Of a stretch of DNA of 64,000 bases, positions 27,402 through 38,362 are shown one piece after another. Below the pieces are notes generated by a model. It searched no databases and was not told the DNA's origin. It saw only the letters and a list, made by a program, of their open reading frames with translations. Source of the stretch: Fictibacillus phosphorivorans (GTDB lineage Bacteria > Bacillota > Bacilli > Bacillales > Fictibacillaceae); NCBI RefSeq assembly GCF_023715845.1, contig NZ_JAMBOR010000002.1, positions 62,001 to 126,000 on the forward strand. Direction: 5' to 3'. The translations under genes and the position numbers were made by a program. Numbering within the stretch: the stretch's first letter is position 1; each line of letters begins with the position of its first letter.

Positions 27402-27416
27402 ATGTTCACCCCCGTG

Positions 27417-27722
27417 TTAGTGATCAAGAAGTTCCTTTAAACGCTTTGAAAACCCTTGATCATTGACAGCAACTACAACACGCTGTTCTTTTCCGATTGC
27501 TTTGCCTAAAACATTTCGATCTTCTATCCAAAAATAATCGATTTTATAGAAAAGGCACTTATCTGTAACTTTTTTCTTTGTGTTCTCAGAAGCATCTTTT
27601 GATAATAAAACGATTTTTGCATTCTGTTTTTGTATACTTTTTACTACGAGCTCTTCACCAGAGATGACTTTTCCAGCCCGAGCTGCTATTCCAAGAAAGT
27701 TTTCCCACCGGCTATTTTTCAA
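27417..27722 (-). CDS. rplGA: L7Ae-family RNA-binding protein YlxQ (RplGA)
   Basis: 101 residues of the L7Ae/L30e kink-turn-binding fold: LGIAARAGKVISGEELV at the N-terminus and KIVLLSKDASENTKKKV in the middle. In B. subtilis it binds K-turn RNA. The start is TTG, overlapping the rnpM stop (TTGA), which couples the two genes; an AAAGGAAG stretch lies 9 bases upstream. Confidence 0.9.
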   Translation of the reverse strand: MKNSRWENFLGIAARAGKVISGEELVVKSIQKQNAKIVLLSKDASENTKKKVTDKCLFYKIDYFWIEDRNVLGKAIGKEQRVVVAVNDQGFSKRLKELLDH

Positions 27723-27985
27723 GATGTATGACTTCCTTTTTCAAGCTCTTCGTATAATTCAGCCGGAACTTTTGACTTCAGGTGAGTGTCTAATATCTTT
27801 TTCTTTTTTGCTTGTTCCACACAAGCGGCTTCATGACAAAGATAAGCTCCTCTTCCGGACTTTTTACCGGTTGAGTCGACAAAAACTTCCCCTTCAGGTG
27901 AGCGGACAATACGTGTTAGTTCTTTTTTCGCCTTCATCTCTTGACAGGCTACGCATTTTCTCATTGGAATCTTGCGGGTTTTCAT
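27719..27985 (-). CDS. rnpM: YlxR family protein RnpM
   Basis: 88 residues from ATG-27985. It has the YlxR signature KIPMRKCVACQEMKAKKELTR and GKKSGRGAYLC. Four cysteines (11, 14, 50, 55 as CxxC and CxxxxC) could bind zinc; the B. subtilis protein, as I remember it, does not keep all four. B. subtilis RnpM has been reported as an RNase P modulator. The GTG three codons upstream (27994) overlaps the ribosome site GAGGTGGAG and is less likely. Confidence 0.88.
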   Translation of the reverse strand: MKTRKIPMRKCVACQEMKAKKELTRIVRSPEGEVFVDSTGKKSGRGAYLCHEAACVEQAKKKKILDTHLKSKVPAELYEELEKGSHTS

Positions 27986-28005
27986 TGTCTCCACCTCGTC
28001 TTCTC

Positions 28006-29112
28006 TTACTCTTCATCCTCGACAGAATCGTTATAGAAAGAATCATCTTCTGCAGTGTCAGGGTTATAGACGCCTGATTCTATTGCTTCTGATTCACTCT
28101 TAATATCAATCTTCCAGCCTGTTAACTTGGCAGCAAGACGTGCATTTTGACCGCGTTTACCGATTGCGAGTGATAGCTGATAATCTGGTACGATCACAGT
28201 TGTCATCTTATCTTCTTCGTTCACTTGTACTTCAAGAACTTTCGCAGGACTTAAAGAATTAGCAACGTATACGACAGGATCTTCACTCCAGCGGACAATA
28301 TCGATTTTTTCACCGTTAAGTTCATTAACAATTGTTTGCACACGTGCACCTTTTTGCCCAACACATGAGCCAACAGGATCAACATCTGGATCTGCCGCAT
28401 GTACAGCAATCTTAGAACGATCTCCCGCTTCACGAGCGATTGATTTAATCTCAACTGTACCATCATAAATCTCTGGAACTTCAAGTTCGAACAAACGTTT
28501 TAATAGCCCAGGATGAGTACGTGAAACTAAAATTTGTGGCCCTTTAGTCGTTTTCTCAACTTTAGTGATATACACCTTGATACGGTCGTTCGTAGTGTGT
28601 GTCTCACCAGGCATCTGTTCTGCAGCAGGCAATAATGCTTCAACACGACCAAGACTTACATACATGTAGCGATGGTCCTGACGTTGAACGATACCTGTAA
28701 TAATATCTTCTTCACGATCGATAAACTCAGAGAAGATGATTCCACGTTCCGCTTCACGGACACGCTGTGTAACAACCTGTTTTGCTGTTTGTGCAGCGAT
28801 TCTCCCAAAATCTTTTGGTGTTACTTCTTCTTCTACTACATCATCGATCTCATAACCTGGATTAATCGCTTGTGCTTCTGCAAGTGAAATCTCCTGACGA
28901 TCGTCTTCGACCTCAGCGACTACATTTTTTCTAGAAAACACACGGATACTGCCTGTTTCTCTGTTGAAATCAACACGAACATTTTGTGCTTGATGAAAAT
29001 TGCGTTTATACGCTGAAATAAGGGCTGCTTCGATCGCTTCAATAATAACTTCTTTGCTGATCCCTTTTTCTTTTTCCAATAATGTAAGTGCATCCAAAAG
29101 CTCGGTACTCAT
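28006..29112 (-). CDS. nusA: Transcription termination/antitermination factor NusA
   Basis: Binds RNA polymerase and nascent RNA to promote pausing and termination. 368 residues from ATG-29112 (MSTELLDALTLLEKEKGIS). Domains are an N-terminal RNAP-binding region (1-125), S1 (about 130-200, GIVQRQDHRYMYVSLG), KH1 (about 225-290, GSCVGQKGARVQTIVNEL) and KH2 (about 300-345, LAIGKRGQNARLAAKLTGW). There is no C-terminal acidic-repeat extension, as usual in Firmicutes. The open frame runs to 29157, but GAGGGGAG precedes 29112. Its leader carries a hairpin with a weak U tract that could mediate feedback. Confidence 0.96.
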   Translation of the reverse strand: MSTELLDALTLLEKEKGISKEVIIEAIEAALISAYKRNFHQAQNVRVDFNRETGSIRVFSRKNVVAEVEDDRQEISLAEAQAINPGYEIDDVVEEEVTPKDFGRIAAQTAKQVVTQRVREAERGIIFSEFIDREEDIITGIVQRQDHRYMYVSLGRVEALLPAAEQMPGETHTTNDRIKVYITKVEKTTKGPQILVSRTHPGLLKRLFELEVPEIYDGTVEIKSIAREAGDRSKIAVHAADPDVDPVGSCVGQKGARVQTIVNELNGEKIDIVRWSEDPVVYVANSLSPAKVLEVQVNEEDKMTTVIVPDYQLSLAIGKRGQNARLAAKLTGWKIDIKSESEAIESGVYNPDTAEDDSFYNDSVEDEE

Positions 29113-29131
29113 TTTTTTACTCCCCTCTTCA

Positions 29132-29602
29132 TTAAAAAACAACCGCAAGACGGGCATTTGCCACTTTTTGATACGGCAACTCTACCTTTTTGACTTGGGT
29201 TTTGACTTTAATCTCCATAAACAGCGTTTCACCATCAAAGTCTTTTAAAAGTCCTTCATATACTTTTTCACCATTAATTGGCTCATAAAGCTTAATGTTT
29301 ACGTTTTTGCCAATTGCATTTTTAACATCTTCAGGTTTTTTAAGTGGTCTTTCTACTCCTGGAGAAGATACTTCTAAAAAGTAGGGCTGTTCAATCGGAT
29401 CTAGTTCATCTAGTTTTTCACTTAACTGTTCACTGACTGTTCCGCATTCTTCGATATCAACACCGCTGGTTGAGTCGATATAAACACGGAGGAACCAGTT
29501 TTTACCCTCTTTAACAAATTCAACGTCAACAAGTTCAAGTCCTAGTTTTTCAACGATTGGGGTTACAAGCTCAGTCGTGAGCTCTGTAATCTTCTGACTC
29601 AT
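29132..29602 (-). CDS. rimP: Ribosome maturation factor RimP (YlxS)
   Basis: 156-residue 30S assembly factor. N-terminal domain with [22 protein letters not shown] and the conserved [26 protein letters not shown] (split around residue 80), then an SH3-like C-terminal domain. It is the first gene of the rimP-nusA-infB operon and lies just downstream of the leader hairpin; the ribosome site is AAGGAGGGC. Confidence 0.94.
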   Translation of the reverse strand: MSQKITELTTELVTPIVEKLGLELVDVEFVKEGKNWFLRVYIDSTSGVDIEECGTVSEQLSEKLDELDPIEQPYFLEVSSPGVERPLKKPEDVKNAIGKNVNIKLYEPINGEKVYEGLLKDFDGETLFMEIKVKTQVKKVELPYQKVANARLAVVF

Positions 29603-29640
29603 TGCTGCCCTCCTTCTGGCTGAATGACCTTAAAACGTAA

Positions 29641-29668
29641 CGAAAGAGTGGGGAGCCCCACTCTTTCG
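29641..29668 (-). promoter_or_regulatory. rimP-nusA leader hairpin, candidate NusA-dependent attenuator
   Basis: A perfect 12-bp stem, CGAAAGAGTGGG (29641-29652) with its complement (29657-29668), and a GAGC loop. In the minus-strand RNA it is followed by an interrupted U tract (UUACGUUUU). It lies about 35 bases downstream of the -10 element of the rimP promoter, so it is part of the 5' leader; it could also end polC transcripts. Confidence 0.7.
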
Positions 29669-29703
29669 CCGACAGTTATTCATTCAACAGTATTTCCAAA
29701 AAT

Positions 29704-29732
29704 ACTATACCATAACCAATAAAATACTGCAA
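29704..29732 (-). promoter_or_regulatory. SigA promoter for the rimP-nusA-infB operon
   Basis: On the minus strand TTGCAG (29727-29732) and TATAGT (29704-29709) are 17 bases apart, about 100 bases upstream of rimP and just past the polC stop. The -10 matches 5 of 6 consensus bases. Confidence 0.6.
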
Positions 29733-29757
29733 CTTTCTTCCTGCTCGAACCCTTGTC

Positions 29758-32700
29758 TTAGAAGAGTGAAAGCTGATTTGCATCAGGCAGTCCTTCCAGG
29801 CATCCCTGATCATCTAAATACTCAATAATTGTCTTTGATAATTTCGCCCGCTGCTGAAGATCCTCTTTTGAAAGGAACTCTCCATCTTCTCTTGCTTTTA
29901 CAATATTTAATGCAGCGTTTGTTCCAAGTCCTGCGATGGAATTGAAAGGTGGAATCAATGTATCTCCTTCTACTAGGAAATCAGTAGCACTTGATCGATA
30001 TAAGTCTATCTTTTGGAAGGATAGTCCTCTTTCACACATCTCAAGTGCAAGTTCCAGTACGGTCTGCAAGTTCTTTTCTTTCGTTGAAGCATCAAGACCT
30101 TTTGCTGAGATCTCTTCAATCCTTGCCCGAAGAGCTTTTGAACCACGAATCATAGAGTCAATGTCGAAATCATCCGCTCTTACCGTAAAGTATGCGGCAT
30201 AGAACCAGATTGGATAATGTACTTTAAAATAAGCGATCCGGACAGCCATTAATACATAAGCTGCAGCATGGGCTTTTGGGAACATATATTTGATCTTCAA
30301 ACATGAACCGATATACCAGTCAGGTATATCGTTCTTTTTCATTTCTTCGATCCATTCATCAGGAAGACCTTTACCTTTACGTACACTCTCCATAATTTTA
30401 AAAGCAAGTGAAGGCTCTAGTCCTTTATAGATCAGATAAACCATGATATCGTCACGGCAGCCGATAACATCTTTTAGAACACATGTGCCATTTGCGATAA
30501 GTTCGTTCGCATTATTCAGCCAAACATCCGTACCATGTGACAATCCAGAAATCTGAACAAGTTCTGAGAAGGTACTTGGTTTTGTTTCTTCTAACATCTG
30601 TCTTACAAACTTCGTCCCGAATTCAGGTATACCTAGTGTTCCTGTTTTGCACATGATCTGTTCCTCGGTTACTCCGAGCACTTCAGGTCCTGAGAAGATT
30701 TTCATAACTTCAGGATCTGAAGCTGGAATCGTCTTAGGGTCAATTCCGCTTAGATCTTGCAGCATACGGATAACTGTCGGATCATCGTGTCCTAGGATAT
30801 CGAGCTTGAGCAAGTTATCATGGATAGAATGGAAATCAAAATGTGTGGTCTTCCATTCAGATGAACTATCATCTGCAGGGAACTGAACCGGACAAAAATC
30901 ATAAATATCCATATAATCCGGTACTACAATGATACCGCCCGGATGCTGTCCTGTAGTTCTTTTAACGCCTGTACACCCTGAAACTAAACGGTCTACTTCA
31001 GCTGATCGGATCGTGAGGTTATTATCATTTGCATAGCCTTTTACATAACCATATGCAGTTTTTTCCGCAACCGTTCCAATCGTACCTGCACGGTATACAT
31101 AATCTTCCCCGAAAAGTTCTTTCGTATAATTATGTGCTCTAGGCTGATATTCTCCTGAAAAGTTCAAGTCGATATCAGGAACTTTATCCCCCTTGAAACC
31201 AAGGAATGTCTCAAAAGGAATGTCTTGTCCATCTTTAATGTATAAGACATTACATTTCGGACATTCTTTATCTGGCAGGTCAAACCCTGAACCCACGGAA
31301 CCATCATTAAAGAAGTGTGACTCTTTGCAGCTTGGGCACACATAGTGCGGCGGCAAAGGATTAACTTCTGTAATTTCAGTCATCGTTGCAACAAATGATG
31401 ATCCTACTGAACCCCGTGATCCAACAAGGTATCCGTCAATCAATGACTTTTTAACCAGCTTGTGTGAAATTAAGTAGATAACCGCAAAACCATGACCGAT
31501 GATACTTGTAAGCTCTTTTTCAAGTCTCTTCTCTACAAGTTCCGGCAGATTTTCTCCGTAGATGCTTCGAGCACGGTTATAACTCATTGATCGAACCTCT
31601 TCATCTGCTCCCTCGATCTTAGGCGTATAGAGGTCATCTGGAATCGGTTTAATATCAGCAATTGAATCTGCTATCACCCTTGTATTGTGACAGACTACTT
31701 TTTCTGCAGCCTCCTCACCTAAAAAGGAAAACAAATTCAGCATTTCATCTGTCGTCCTAAAATGAACTTCAGGAAGTGTCTGTCTGTTAAGCGGGTTCGC
31801 TCCGCCTTGGGAAGCGATTAAAATCTTTCTATAAATCGCATCTTCTGGATTAAGGTAATGGACGTTTCCAGTCGCTACTACCGGCTTATCCAACTTCTCA
31901 CCAAGCTTAACAATGTTTGAGAGAATCTCTCTCAGATTCATCTCATCTGAGACAAGCTCTCTCTCGATCAGATGAAAATAGTTGTTAGGCGGCTGAATTT
32001 CTAAGTAATCATAAAAAGAAGCAATCTTTTCAACTTCCTCTATCGGCTTTTGCATCATCCCTTCAAAAACTTCGCCTTTATCACATGCGGATCCTACTAA
32101 TATGCCTTCCCGAAGTTTACTTAAACGCGAACGCGGAATACGCGGTGTTCGATAGAAATAGGATAGATGAGACTCCGATACTAGTTTATATAAGTTTTTC
32201 AATCCCTCTTGAGTAGCTGCGAGCAATGTACAATGGAAAGGACGTGAACGCTGAAAACCACCTTGGCCCATATTATCATTCAGCCTGTCATGATAGTAGA
32301 TCTCTTTTTCAAAGGTTTCCTTAAGTAGCTTCCATAGAAGATAACCTGTTGCTTCTGCATCATAGATGGCGCGGTGATGCTGTGTAAGTTCGATATCAAA
32401 TCGTTTACAAAGCGTGTTCAACCTATGGTTCTTTAATTGAGGAAGCAAGAATCGTGCAAGTTCCAATGTATCGATTACAGGGTTCTTTGCTTCTCCTAAA
32501 CCAATCTTGCGTAAACCTTCATTTAAGAAACCCATATCGAAGCTTGCATTGTGAGCAACGAGGATATCGTCACCCATAAACGTGTGGAAATCACGAAGCA
32601 CTTCTTCGATCTCTGGTGCATTTTCTACCATATCGTCTGTGATGCCTGTTAATTCAATCGTTGTCTGAGATAGAGGTTCGTGCGGATTAGCAAAGGCTTC

Positions 32701-34059
32701 AAATCTGTCTATGATCTCTCCGCCCCTGATCTTAACGGCTGCAAGCTCGATAATTTTATTATAAACGGCTGAAAGACCGGTTGTTTCCACGTCAAATACA
32801 ACATATGTTTCTTCAGAAAGTTTTCTTGGAGCTTCGTTGTATGCAATCGGAACTCCATCATCTACTAGATATGCTTCAAGTCCGTACAAAATTTTGATAC
32901 CGTTTTTCTTTCCTGCACTATATGCTTCAGGAAAGGACTGCACACCAGCATGATCCGTAATGGCGATCGCAGGGTGTCCCCACTTCTTAGCTTGTCCTAC
33001 AAGAGCTGCTACAGAAGAGACCGCATCCATCTGACTCATCGGTGTATGCAGATGAAGTTCTACACGTTTTTTATCAGCTTCCGCAAGATCTTCTCTTGTT
33101 TTAGGTTTAATCTCATTAATATCGTTTGCGATCATGACAAGATCTCTAACAAACGTATCATTCTGGATGCCGCCGCGAACTTTAAGCCACATTCCCTTTT
33201 GGATCCCTTGTAAAATAGGGATATCTTCTTTGTCCCGCGAGAAAATCTTGATTAACAGAGAATCTGTATAATCTGTGATCTTGAAGGTTAGCAATGTTCT
33301 TCCACTGCGAAGTTCTCTTGTTTCAGCATGAAATACATATCCCTGAATCGTGATCTTTCGCTCCTCATCTTGTATCGTCTGAATCGGAACTGGTTCGTCC
33401 TTGATCGAGTAGCCGATCATGATGTCAGTTCTGGCAGCTGGTGCATCAGCTCTTTTGGACGCTTTTTCCTTTTCTACAAGAGCTTCCATAATCTTATGTT
33501 GGTCTTCTTGTTTCTTTTGTTCGATAAACTTTTGATAATCTTCTTCAGAATGGTTGATTTCCGTTTTCAACTGTACAGATTGAAAACCGAACTTCTGGTA
33601 CATTTCTTTTAAGATTGGAGATAACTTTCGATGTACAAGGGTCTCTTCTGCATCATTTCTTACCTTGAGACACAAAAAATTCCCTTCCGCTGAAGGCTCT
33701 TGTGTAGAAAGCATGCTTCCGAGACTTGGGCCTGCTGTACTTATGAGCTGGTCTTTGCATAATGGCCAGTAAGCAAGCAGTTCTTCCGAGTTGAAGCCTT
33801 CTGAACATTGAACGGAAAATGTAACTTTTGCGATATGTTCAAATGTTTGCTGTAATCTCGAACTGAACCAAGCATAACTGTTAGATGATAATGGACGTGT
33901 TAATCCAATTAAAAAATGCCAGCTTCTATTTGCTTTATCAATTGTCAGTTTTTCAATTGTTCCACCTGAAAAACCTGTTTTCAAATCATCGGGGATTCCA
34001 AGTTGTTCTAAAAGAAGCGACAGTCGTTCTTGTCTGATTTGCTGATCATTACCGCTCAT
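29758..34059 (-). CDS. polC: DNA polymerase III alpha subunit, PolC type
   Basis: Replicative polymerase of low-GC Gram-positives. 1433 residues. In order: N-terminal and OB domains, first part of the PHP domain ([12 protein letters not shown], near 335-345), inserted DEDD proofreading exonuclease ([17 protein letters not shown], about 420-590, with [13 protein letters not shown]), the rest of PHP, the zinc finger ([10 protein letters not shown] and CPKCN), the C-family catalytic palm ([12 protein letters not shown]) and the thumb/fingers ([19 protein letters not shown]). The exonuclease inserted in PHP distinguishes it from DnaE. It follows proS as in B. subtilis. Confidence 0.97.
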   Translation of the reverse strand: MSGNDQQIRQERLSLLLEQLGIPDDLKTGFSGGTIEKLTIDKANRSWHFLIGLTRPLSSNSYAWFSSRLQQTFEHIAKVTFSVQCSEGFNSEELLAYWPLCKDQLISTAGPSLGSMLSTQEPSAEGNFLCLKVRNDAEETLVHRKLSPILKEMYQKFGFQSVQLKTEINHSEEDYQKFIEQKKQEDQHKIMEALVEKEKASKRADAPAARTDIMIGYSIKDEPVPIQTIQDEERKITIQGYVFHAETRELRSGRTLLTFKITDYTDSLLIKIFSRDKEDIPILQGIQKGMWLKVRGGIQNDTFVRDLVMIANDINEIKPKTREDLAEADKKRVELHLHTPMSQMDAVSSVAALVGQAKKWGHPAIAITDHAGVQSFPEAYSAGKKNGIKILYGLEAYLVDDGVPIAYNEAPRKLSEETYVVFDVETTGLSAVYNKIIELAAVKIRGGEIIDRFEAFANPHEPLSQTTIELTGITDDMVENAPEIEEVLRDFHTFMGDDILVAHNASFDMGFLNEGLRKIGLGEAKNPVIDTLELARFLLPQLKNHRLNTLCKRFDIELTQHHRAIYDAEATGYLLWKLLKETFEKEIYYHDRLNDNMGQGGFQRSRPFHCTLLAATQEGLKNLYKLVSESHLSYFYRTPRIPRSRLSKLREGILVGSACDKGEVFEGMMQKPIEEVEKIASFYDYLEIQPPNNYFHLIERELVSDEMNLREILSNIVKLGEKLDKPVVATGNVHYLNPEDAIYRKILIASQGGANPLNRQTLPEVHFRTTDEMLNLFSFLGEEAAEKVVCHNTRVIADSIADIKPIPDDLYTPKIEGADEEVRSMSYNRARSIYGENLPELVEKRLEKELTSIIGHGFAVIYLISHKLVKKSLIDGYLVGSRGSVGSSFVATMTEITEVNPLPPHYVCPSCKESHFFNDGSVGSGFDLPDKECPKCNVLYIKDGQDIPFETFLGFKGDKVPDIDLNFSGEYQPRAHNYTKELFGEDYVYRAGTIGTVAEKTAYGYVKGYANDNNLTIRSAEVDRLVSGCTGVKRTTGQHPGGIIVVPDYMDIYDFCPVQFPADDSSSEWKTTHFDFHSIHDNLLKLDILGHDDPTVIRMLQDLSGIDPKTIPASDPEVMKIFSGPEVLGVTEEQIMCKTGTLGIPEFGTKFVRQMLEETKPSTFSELVQISGLSHGTDVWLNNANELIANGTCVLKDVIGCRDDIMVYLIYKGLEPSLAFKIMESVRKGKGLPDEWIEEMKKNDIPDWYIGSCLKIKYMFPKAHAAAYVLMAVRIAYFKVHYPIWFYAAYFTVRADDFDIDSMIRGSKALRARIEEISAKGLDASTKEKNLQTVLELALEMCERGLSFQKIDLYRSSATDFLVEGDTLIPPFNSIAGLGTNAALNIVKAREDGEFLSKEDLQQRAKLSKTIIEYLDDQGCLEGLPDANQLSLF

Positions 34060-34150
34060 AAGAACCTCCTCTTTTAAGGGGTTTAATTCCTTTATAACTT
34101 TAAAATTATTCGTAAGTGTAGATCTATTTAATCGATATTTCGTTTAAATA

Positions 34151-34177
34151 GGAAAGGCACCTCAAAAAAGAGGCACC
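34151..34177 (-). terminator. weak terminator-like hairpin after proS
   Basis: In the minus-strand RNA GGUGCCUC (34170-34177) pairs with GAGGUGCC (34156-34163), including two G-U pairs, with a U6 loop and a U-rich but broken tail (UUUCCUAUUU). On the plus strand it looks like a direct repeat. Partial read-through into polC is likely. Confidence 0.5.
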
Positions 34178-34186
34178 TGGATTTAA

Positions 34187-35893
34187 TTAAACAAGTTTTT
34201 CCCATTCACGTTGTAAAACACTCTTAAGTTCTGAAACTGGTACTTCATACGTTTCACCGCTTTTGCGGATTTTCACTTCTACAATATCTTCTGCAGCCTT
34301 TTTACCTACCATAATACGAATAGGCAGTCCGATTAAATCACTGTCGGCAAATTTCACACCGGCACGTTCTGGTCGATCATCATATAAACAATCGTAACCT
34401 TCACCTTTTAATTGTTCATACAGTTTATCAGAAAGAGCAGTTTGTTCTGCATTCTTACTGTTTACTGCAATTAAATGAATATCGAATGGCGTTAATGATA
34501 GGGGCCAGATCAAGCCTCTTTCATCATTATTTTCTTCAGCTACTGCAGCTAATGTTCTGGAAACTCCAATTCCATAGCAGCCCATCGACATAATTTGATT
34601 TTTCCCGTTTTCATCTAGGTAAGAGGCATTCATAGGCTCACTGTATACTTTTCCGAGTTTGAATACATGTCCTACTTCAATACCTTTTGCAAAAACAATC
34701 TTACCTTTTCCATCTGGAGAAAGGTCTCCTTCAACGACAAAGCGAAGATCTGCTGTCTGATCAATCTTACAGTCTCTGTCTACATTTACATGAATAAAAT
34801 GATAACCCTCTTCATTAGCTCCGCACACCGCGTTAACCATTAATGGAACAGCTTGATCGGCAACTACTTTCACATCTGAGACAGCGACTGGTCCGATGGA
34901 ACCTGGTTTTGTGTTTAGCCACTTCACTGCATCTTCTTCACTTGCCATAACTACTTCAGAAGCGGAAAGTTCATTCTTCAATTTAATCTCATTCACTTCA
35001 TGATCACCGCGTACCAATACGAGCACAGGCTCTCCATCCGCTAAATAGAGAAGAGACTTGATGATTTTTGAAGAAGCGACTTTTAAAAACTTTGAAACAT
35101 CTTCTATGTTCTTAGCTTCTTGTGTTTCTACTTTCTCAAGATCTAAAAGCTCTTCAGTTGAAGCTTCTTCGTTCATTACTACAGGTGCCATTTCTATATT
35201 AGCAGCAAAATCTGACTCCGTAGAATAGGCGATTAAATCTTCTCCAATTTCAGATAAGACCATGAATTCATGATTATCTTTTCCGCCAATCGCACCTGAA
35301 TCTGCTAGTACAGCACGGAAGTTTAAACCGCAGCGGCTAAAAATAGAAGAATAAGCATCTTTCATAACCTCATAAGTTTCATCCAAACTTTCTTGTTTAT
35401 CATGAAAAGAATAAGCATCTTTCATGATAAACTCGCGTCCGCGTAACAATCCAAAACGAGGACGTTTTTCATCTCTGAATTTTGTTTGAATCTGATAAAG
35501 ATTTAATGGGAGCTTTTTATATGATTTTACCTCATCACGAATAATGCTCGTAATGACTTCTTCATGTGTAGCACCCAGCGCAAAGTCTCGATCGTGACGG
35601 TCTTTAAGTCTCATAAGTTCTGGTCCGTAGCTATACCATCTGCCGCTTTCCTGCCATAGTTCTGCTAGCTGCAGCGCCGGCATCATCATTTCCTGAGCAC
35701 CGGCTCGGTTCATTTCTTCTCGTACAATGTTTTCTATTTTATGAAGTACTTTTTTCCCCAGAGGCAAAAATGAATAAATTCCTGCTGCATTTTGTCTAAT
35801 AAACCCTGCTCTTAAAAGCAGCTGATGACTTTTTATATCTGCATCTGCTGGCACTTCTCTTAGTGTTGGCATAAACAACTGGCTTTGTCTCAT
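34187..35893 (-). CDS. proS: Prolyl-tRNA synthetase (bacterial type)
   Basis: Class II synthetase, 568 residues. Motif 2 region [21 protein letters not shown] (about 140-160), the bacterial-type editing insertion between motifs 2 and 3 (about 225-400), motif 3 [13 protein letters not shown] (about 435) and a C-terminal anticodon-binding domain from about 470. It charges tRNA-Pro and edits misacylated Ala. It lies between rasP and polC in the conserved order. Confidence 0.96.
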   Translation of the reverse strand: MRQSQLFMPTLREVPADADIKSHQLLLRAGFIRQNAAGIYSFLPLGKKVLHKIENIVREEMNRAGAQEMMMPALQLAELWQESGRWYSYGPELMRLKDRHDRDFALGATHEEVITSIIRDEVKSYKKLPLNLYQIQTKFRDEKRPRFGLLRGREFIMKDAYSFHDKQESLDETYEVMKDAYSSIFSRCGLNFRAVLADSGAIGGKDNHEFMVLSEIGEDLIAYSTESDFAANIEMAPVVMNEEASTEELLDLEKVETQEAKNIEDVSKFLKVASSKIIKSLLYLADGEPVLVLVRGDHEVNEIKLKNELSASEVVMASEEDAVKWLNTKPGSIGPVAVSDVKVVADQAVPLMVNAVCGANEEGYHFIHVNVDRDCKIDQTADLRFVVEGDLSPDGKGKIVFAKGIEVGHVFKLGKVYSEPMNASYLDENGKNQIMSMGCYGIGVSRTLAAVAEENNDERGLIWPLSLTPFDIHLIAVNSKNAEQTALSDKLYEQLKGEGYDCLYDDRPERAGVKFADSDLIGLPIRIMVGKKAAEDIVEVKIRKSGETYEVPVSELKSVLQREWEKLV

Positions 35894-35920
35894 TATCTCT
35901 ACTCCTCAAAAAATCCCAAA

Positions 35921-37189
35921 TTAACTAAGAAATATTTTTTGTATATCATTCCATGTTACGACTAACATCAACAGCATTAAGAATGCGAACCCGATAAAAT
36001 GGACCAATCCTTCTTTCTGAGGGTCGATCGGCTTTCCTCTTAGTGCTTCTACACCTAAGAACAGGAGTCTCCCTCCGTCTAGTGCAGGTAAAGGAAGAAG
36101 ATTAAATATCCCTAAATTGATACTTAATATAGCAGCCCATTGCAGGAGCATATACACACCCGCTTTTGCAGCTTGATCTGTATATTCATAAATACCAAGT
36201 GGTCCTGAGAGCTGATCAATTCCATGCTGACCCGTAATGAGCTGTCCGATCCCTGTAAAGATCGCTGTCGTCATAAACCATGTTTGTTTTGCTCCATATT
36301 GCAGTGAGCCGATAAAAGAAGACTCTGTATAAGGATGCGCTCCAATAAATCCTTCATTCTTGTTGTCCGGTCCCTTTCTAGAACCTAGTGTTACCGGAAC
36401 AACTTTTTCTTCTCCTCCACGATTAATCGTGAACATCAACTTCTCACCAGGATTTTGCTGAATAACGGAAACAAGTTCTTTCCAATCATCCATCTTTTCT
36501 CCTTGGATAGCTAAGATTTTGTCACCTTCAACCAATCCGGCTTTATCTGCAGCAGCACCCTCTTGAAGTGTTCCAAGTCTCGATTCATTCGTGGGAATTC
36601 CTTGCATCAATGAAAACGCAACAAGAATAATGAAAGCAAGCAAGAAGTTCATCGCGGGACCCGCAAAGATCGCAAGTGTTCTTTGCATAATAGTCTTAGA
36701 GCCAAATTGACGGTTATAAGGAGCAATCTGCATTTCTTGGTGGTCTGCCACAAAAAAGGCATCCTCTTTTACTTTAAAAGTAGCTGGTCCCGATTCTTCG
36801 TTCTCAAATCCGGTCAAGTATAACTCACGCTCTAAGTCTGCTTTCTCTATCGTAATGGTTTTTTGCACCGGATATTTTTCACTGTGATTTACTATGATTT
36901 TTTCTACTTCATTTGCATCGTTAAAAATCAAACCAACCCTGTGACCTGCCTTTAATTCGATGCCCTCAGGGTCTTCACCCGCCATCCGTACAAATCCTCC
37001 GAGTGGTAATAGACGGATCGTATAGACGGTTTCCCCTCTTTTAAAGGCAAACACTTTCGGGCCAAATCCTATTGCAAATTCCCGGCACAAAATACCAGCG
37101 CGTTTTGCCAGCAAAAGATGTCCTAGTTCATGAAAGAATATTAAAGCCCCTAAAATGATGATAATGGCTATCACAGTGTTCATTTCCAT
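35921..37189 (-). CDS. rasP: Intramembrane zinc protease RasP (RseP/site-2 protease family)
   Basis: 422 residues. The active-site HELGH is at 20-24 in the first membrane helix; a PDZ domain (about 200-285, GLVEGDKILAIQGEKMDDW) and the second active-site motif NLLPLPALDGGR in the third helix follow. It cleaves membrane-bound anti-sigma factors (RsiW, RsiV) and remnant signal peptides, and also affects cell division. It begins at the dxr stop (one-base overlap). The 422-residue length is usual for Bacillus. Confidence 0.95.
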   Translation of the reverse strand: MEMNTVIAIIIILGALIFFHELGHLLLAKRAGILCREFAIGFGPKVFAFKRGETVYTIRLLPLGGFVRMAGEDPEGIELKAGHRVGLIFNDANEVEKIIVNHSEKYPVQKTITIEKADLERELYLTGFENEESGPATFKVKEDAFFVADHQEMQIAPYNRQFGSKTIMQRTLAIFAGPAMNFLLAFIILVAFSLMQGIPTNESRLGTLQEGAAADKAGLVEGDKILAIQGEKMDDWKELVSVIQQNPGEKLMFTINRGGEEKVVPVTLGSRKGPDNKNEGFIGAHPYTESSFIGSLQYGAKQTWFMTTAIFTGIGQLITGQHGIDQLSGPLGIYEYTDQAAKAGVYMLLQWAAILSINLGIFNLLPLPALDGGRLLFLGVEALRGKPIDPQKEGLVHFIGFAFLMLLMLVVTWNDIQKIFLS

Positions 37190-38346
37190 TACCTGCCTTT
37201 GTTTAGTAGTGACTCAACATAATCTCGAGTCCTTTGATCCGTTTCTTGTATTGCATCTAATTCAGGCTTTGAAATATTTTCAGCCTGGAGCATCGCACGT
37301 TCAATCATCTCTTCGATTTCCAAGAATGATATCTTACCATTCAGAAATAGTTCCACTGCTTTTTCATTTGCAGCATTTAATACAGTTGGCATTAAGCCGC
37401 CTATCTTTCCTGCTTCAAAAGCTAATTTCAAACATCTGAAACGGTCATAATCCATCTTTTGAAAATGAAGTTTGCCAACTTCCCATAAGTTTAACCTTTT
37501 CCCATTTACTAATTCAAGTCTTTCAGGATGGGTTAAAGCATACTGGATGGGCACACGCATATCTGGTTGTCCAAGATGTGCAATGATGCTTGTATCCACA
37601 TACTCTACCATAGAGTGTATGATACTTTCCTTATGTAAAATGACGTCTATTTTAGAATAATCGAAGGAAAACAGCCAATGCGCCTCAATAACTTCCAATC
37701 CTTTATTCATCATTGTCGCTGAATCTATTGTAATCTTAGCACCCATCGACCAGTTTGGATGATTCAATGCTTCTTTAACTGTAACATTCTTCAGCTCATC
37801 TCGTGTTTTATCTCTAAAACTTCCACCAGATGCTGTTAGAATCAGTTTTTCTGCCTGTTTACTATTTTCTCCGTTCAAACACTGGTAAATCGCAGAGTGC
37901 TCTGAATCAACAGGCAAAATGGCAACATTATGATTCTTAGCTTTTCCCACGACAAGATGACCAGCGGTAACGAGTGTCTCTTTATTAGCCAATGCGATCG
38001 TTTTATTCGCTTCAATTGCTTTTAAGGTTGGTAATAAGCCGACACTCCCTATTACAGAGTTAACGACTATCGTGGATTTAGTTGAAACCGCAGCCTCAAT
38101 TAATCCTTCCATTCCAGAAACGATCTTCGTTGAATAATCCACCCGGTCCTTTAGTTTCTTTGCATCGGATTCGTTCTGCACTGCACAGATTTCAGGTTTG
38201 AACTTTCGGATGATCTCTTCAGCAGCCTCAATATTTTTCCCGACTGACATGGAACTTAACCGAAATTGGTCAGGATGAGAGGCGATAACATCTAATGTCT
38301 GCTTACCGATTGACCCTGTTGCACCTAATAAACTTACAAACTTCAT
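37189..38346 (-). CDS. dxr: 1-deoxy-D-xylulose 5-phosphate reductoisomerase
   Basis: Second step of the MEP isoprenoid pathway, making MEP with NADPH. 385 residues. NADPH-binding [10 protein letters not shown] is at 8-17. Catalytic-domain motifs are [14 protein letters not shown] (about 151-164), ASGGSFRD, and [24 protein letters not shown] with the metal and substrate ligands. It is adjacent to uppS and cdsA, so the isoprenoid supply and its use for undecaprenyl phosphate are encoded together. Confidence 0.96.
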   Translation of the reverse strand: MKFVSLLGATGSIGKQTLDVIASHPDQFRLSSMSVGKNIEAAEEIIRKFKPEICAVQNESDAKKLKDRVDYSTKIVSGMEGLIEAAVSTKSTIVVNSVIGSVGLLPTLKAIEANKTIALANKETLVTAGHLVVGKAKNHNVAILPVDSEHSAIYQCLNGENSKQAEKLILTASGGSFRDKTRDELKNVTVKEALNHPNWSMGAKITIDSATMMNKGLEVIEAHWLFSFDYSKIDVILHKESIIHSMVEYVDTSIIAHLGQPDMRVPIQYALTHPERLELVNGKRLNLWEVGKLHFQKMDYDRFRCLKLAFEAGKIGGLMPTVLNAANEKAVELFLNGKISFLEIEEMIERAMLQAENISKPELDAIQETDQRTRDYVESLLNKGR

Positions 38347-38362
38347 ATGATCCCCCTTAATG

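Noticed and set aside
27580-28077. 165-codon plus-strand frame opposite rplGA and rnpM
   Set aside because: Spans two conserved overlapping minus-strand genes; composition is that of a complement.
34156-34177. AGGCACCT direct repeat on the plus strand
   Set aside because: In the minus-strand RNA the two copies form a hairpin through G-U pairs and are better read as the proS terminator than as a separate repeat element.
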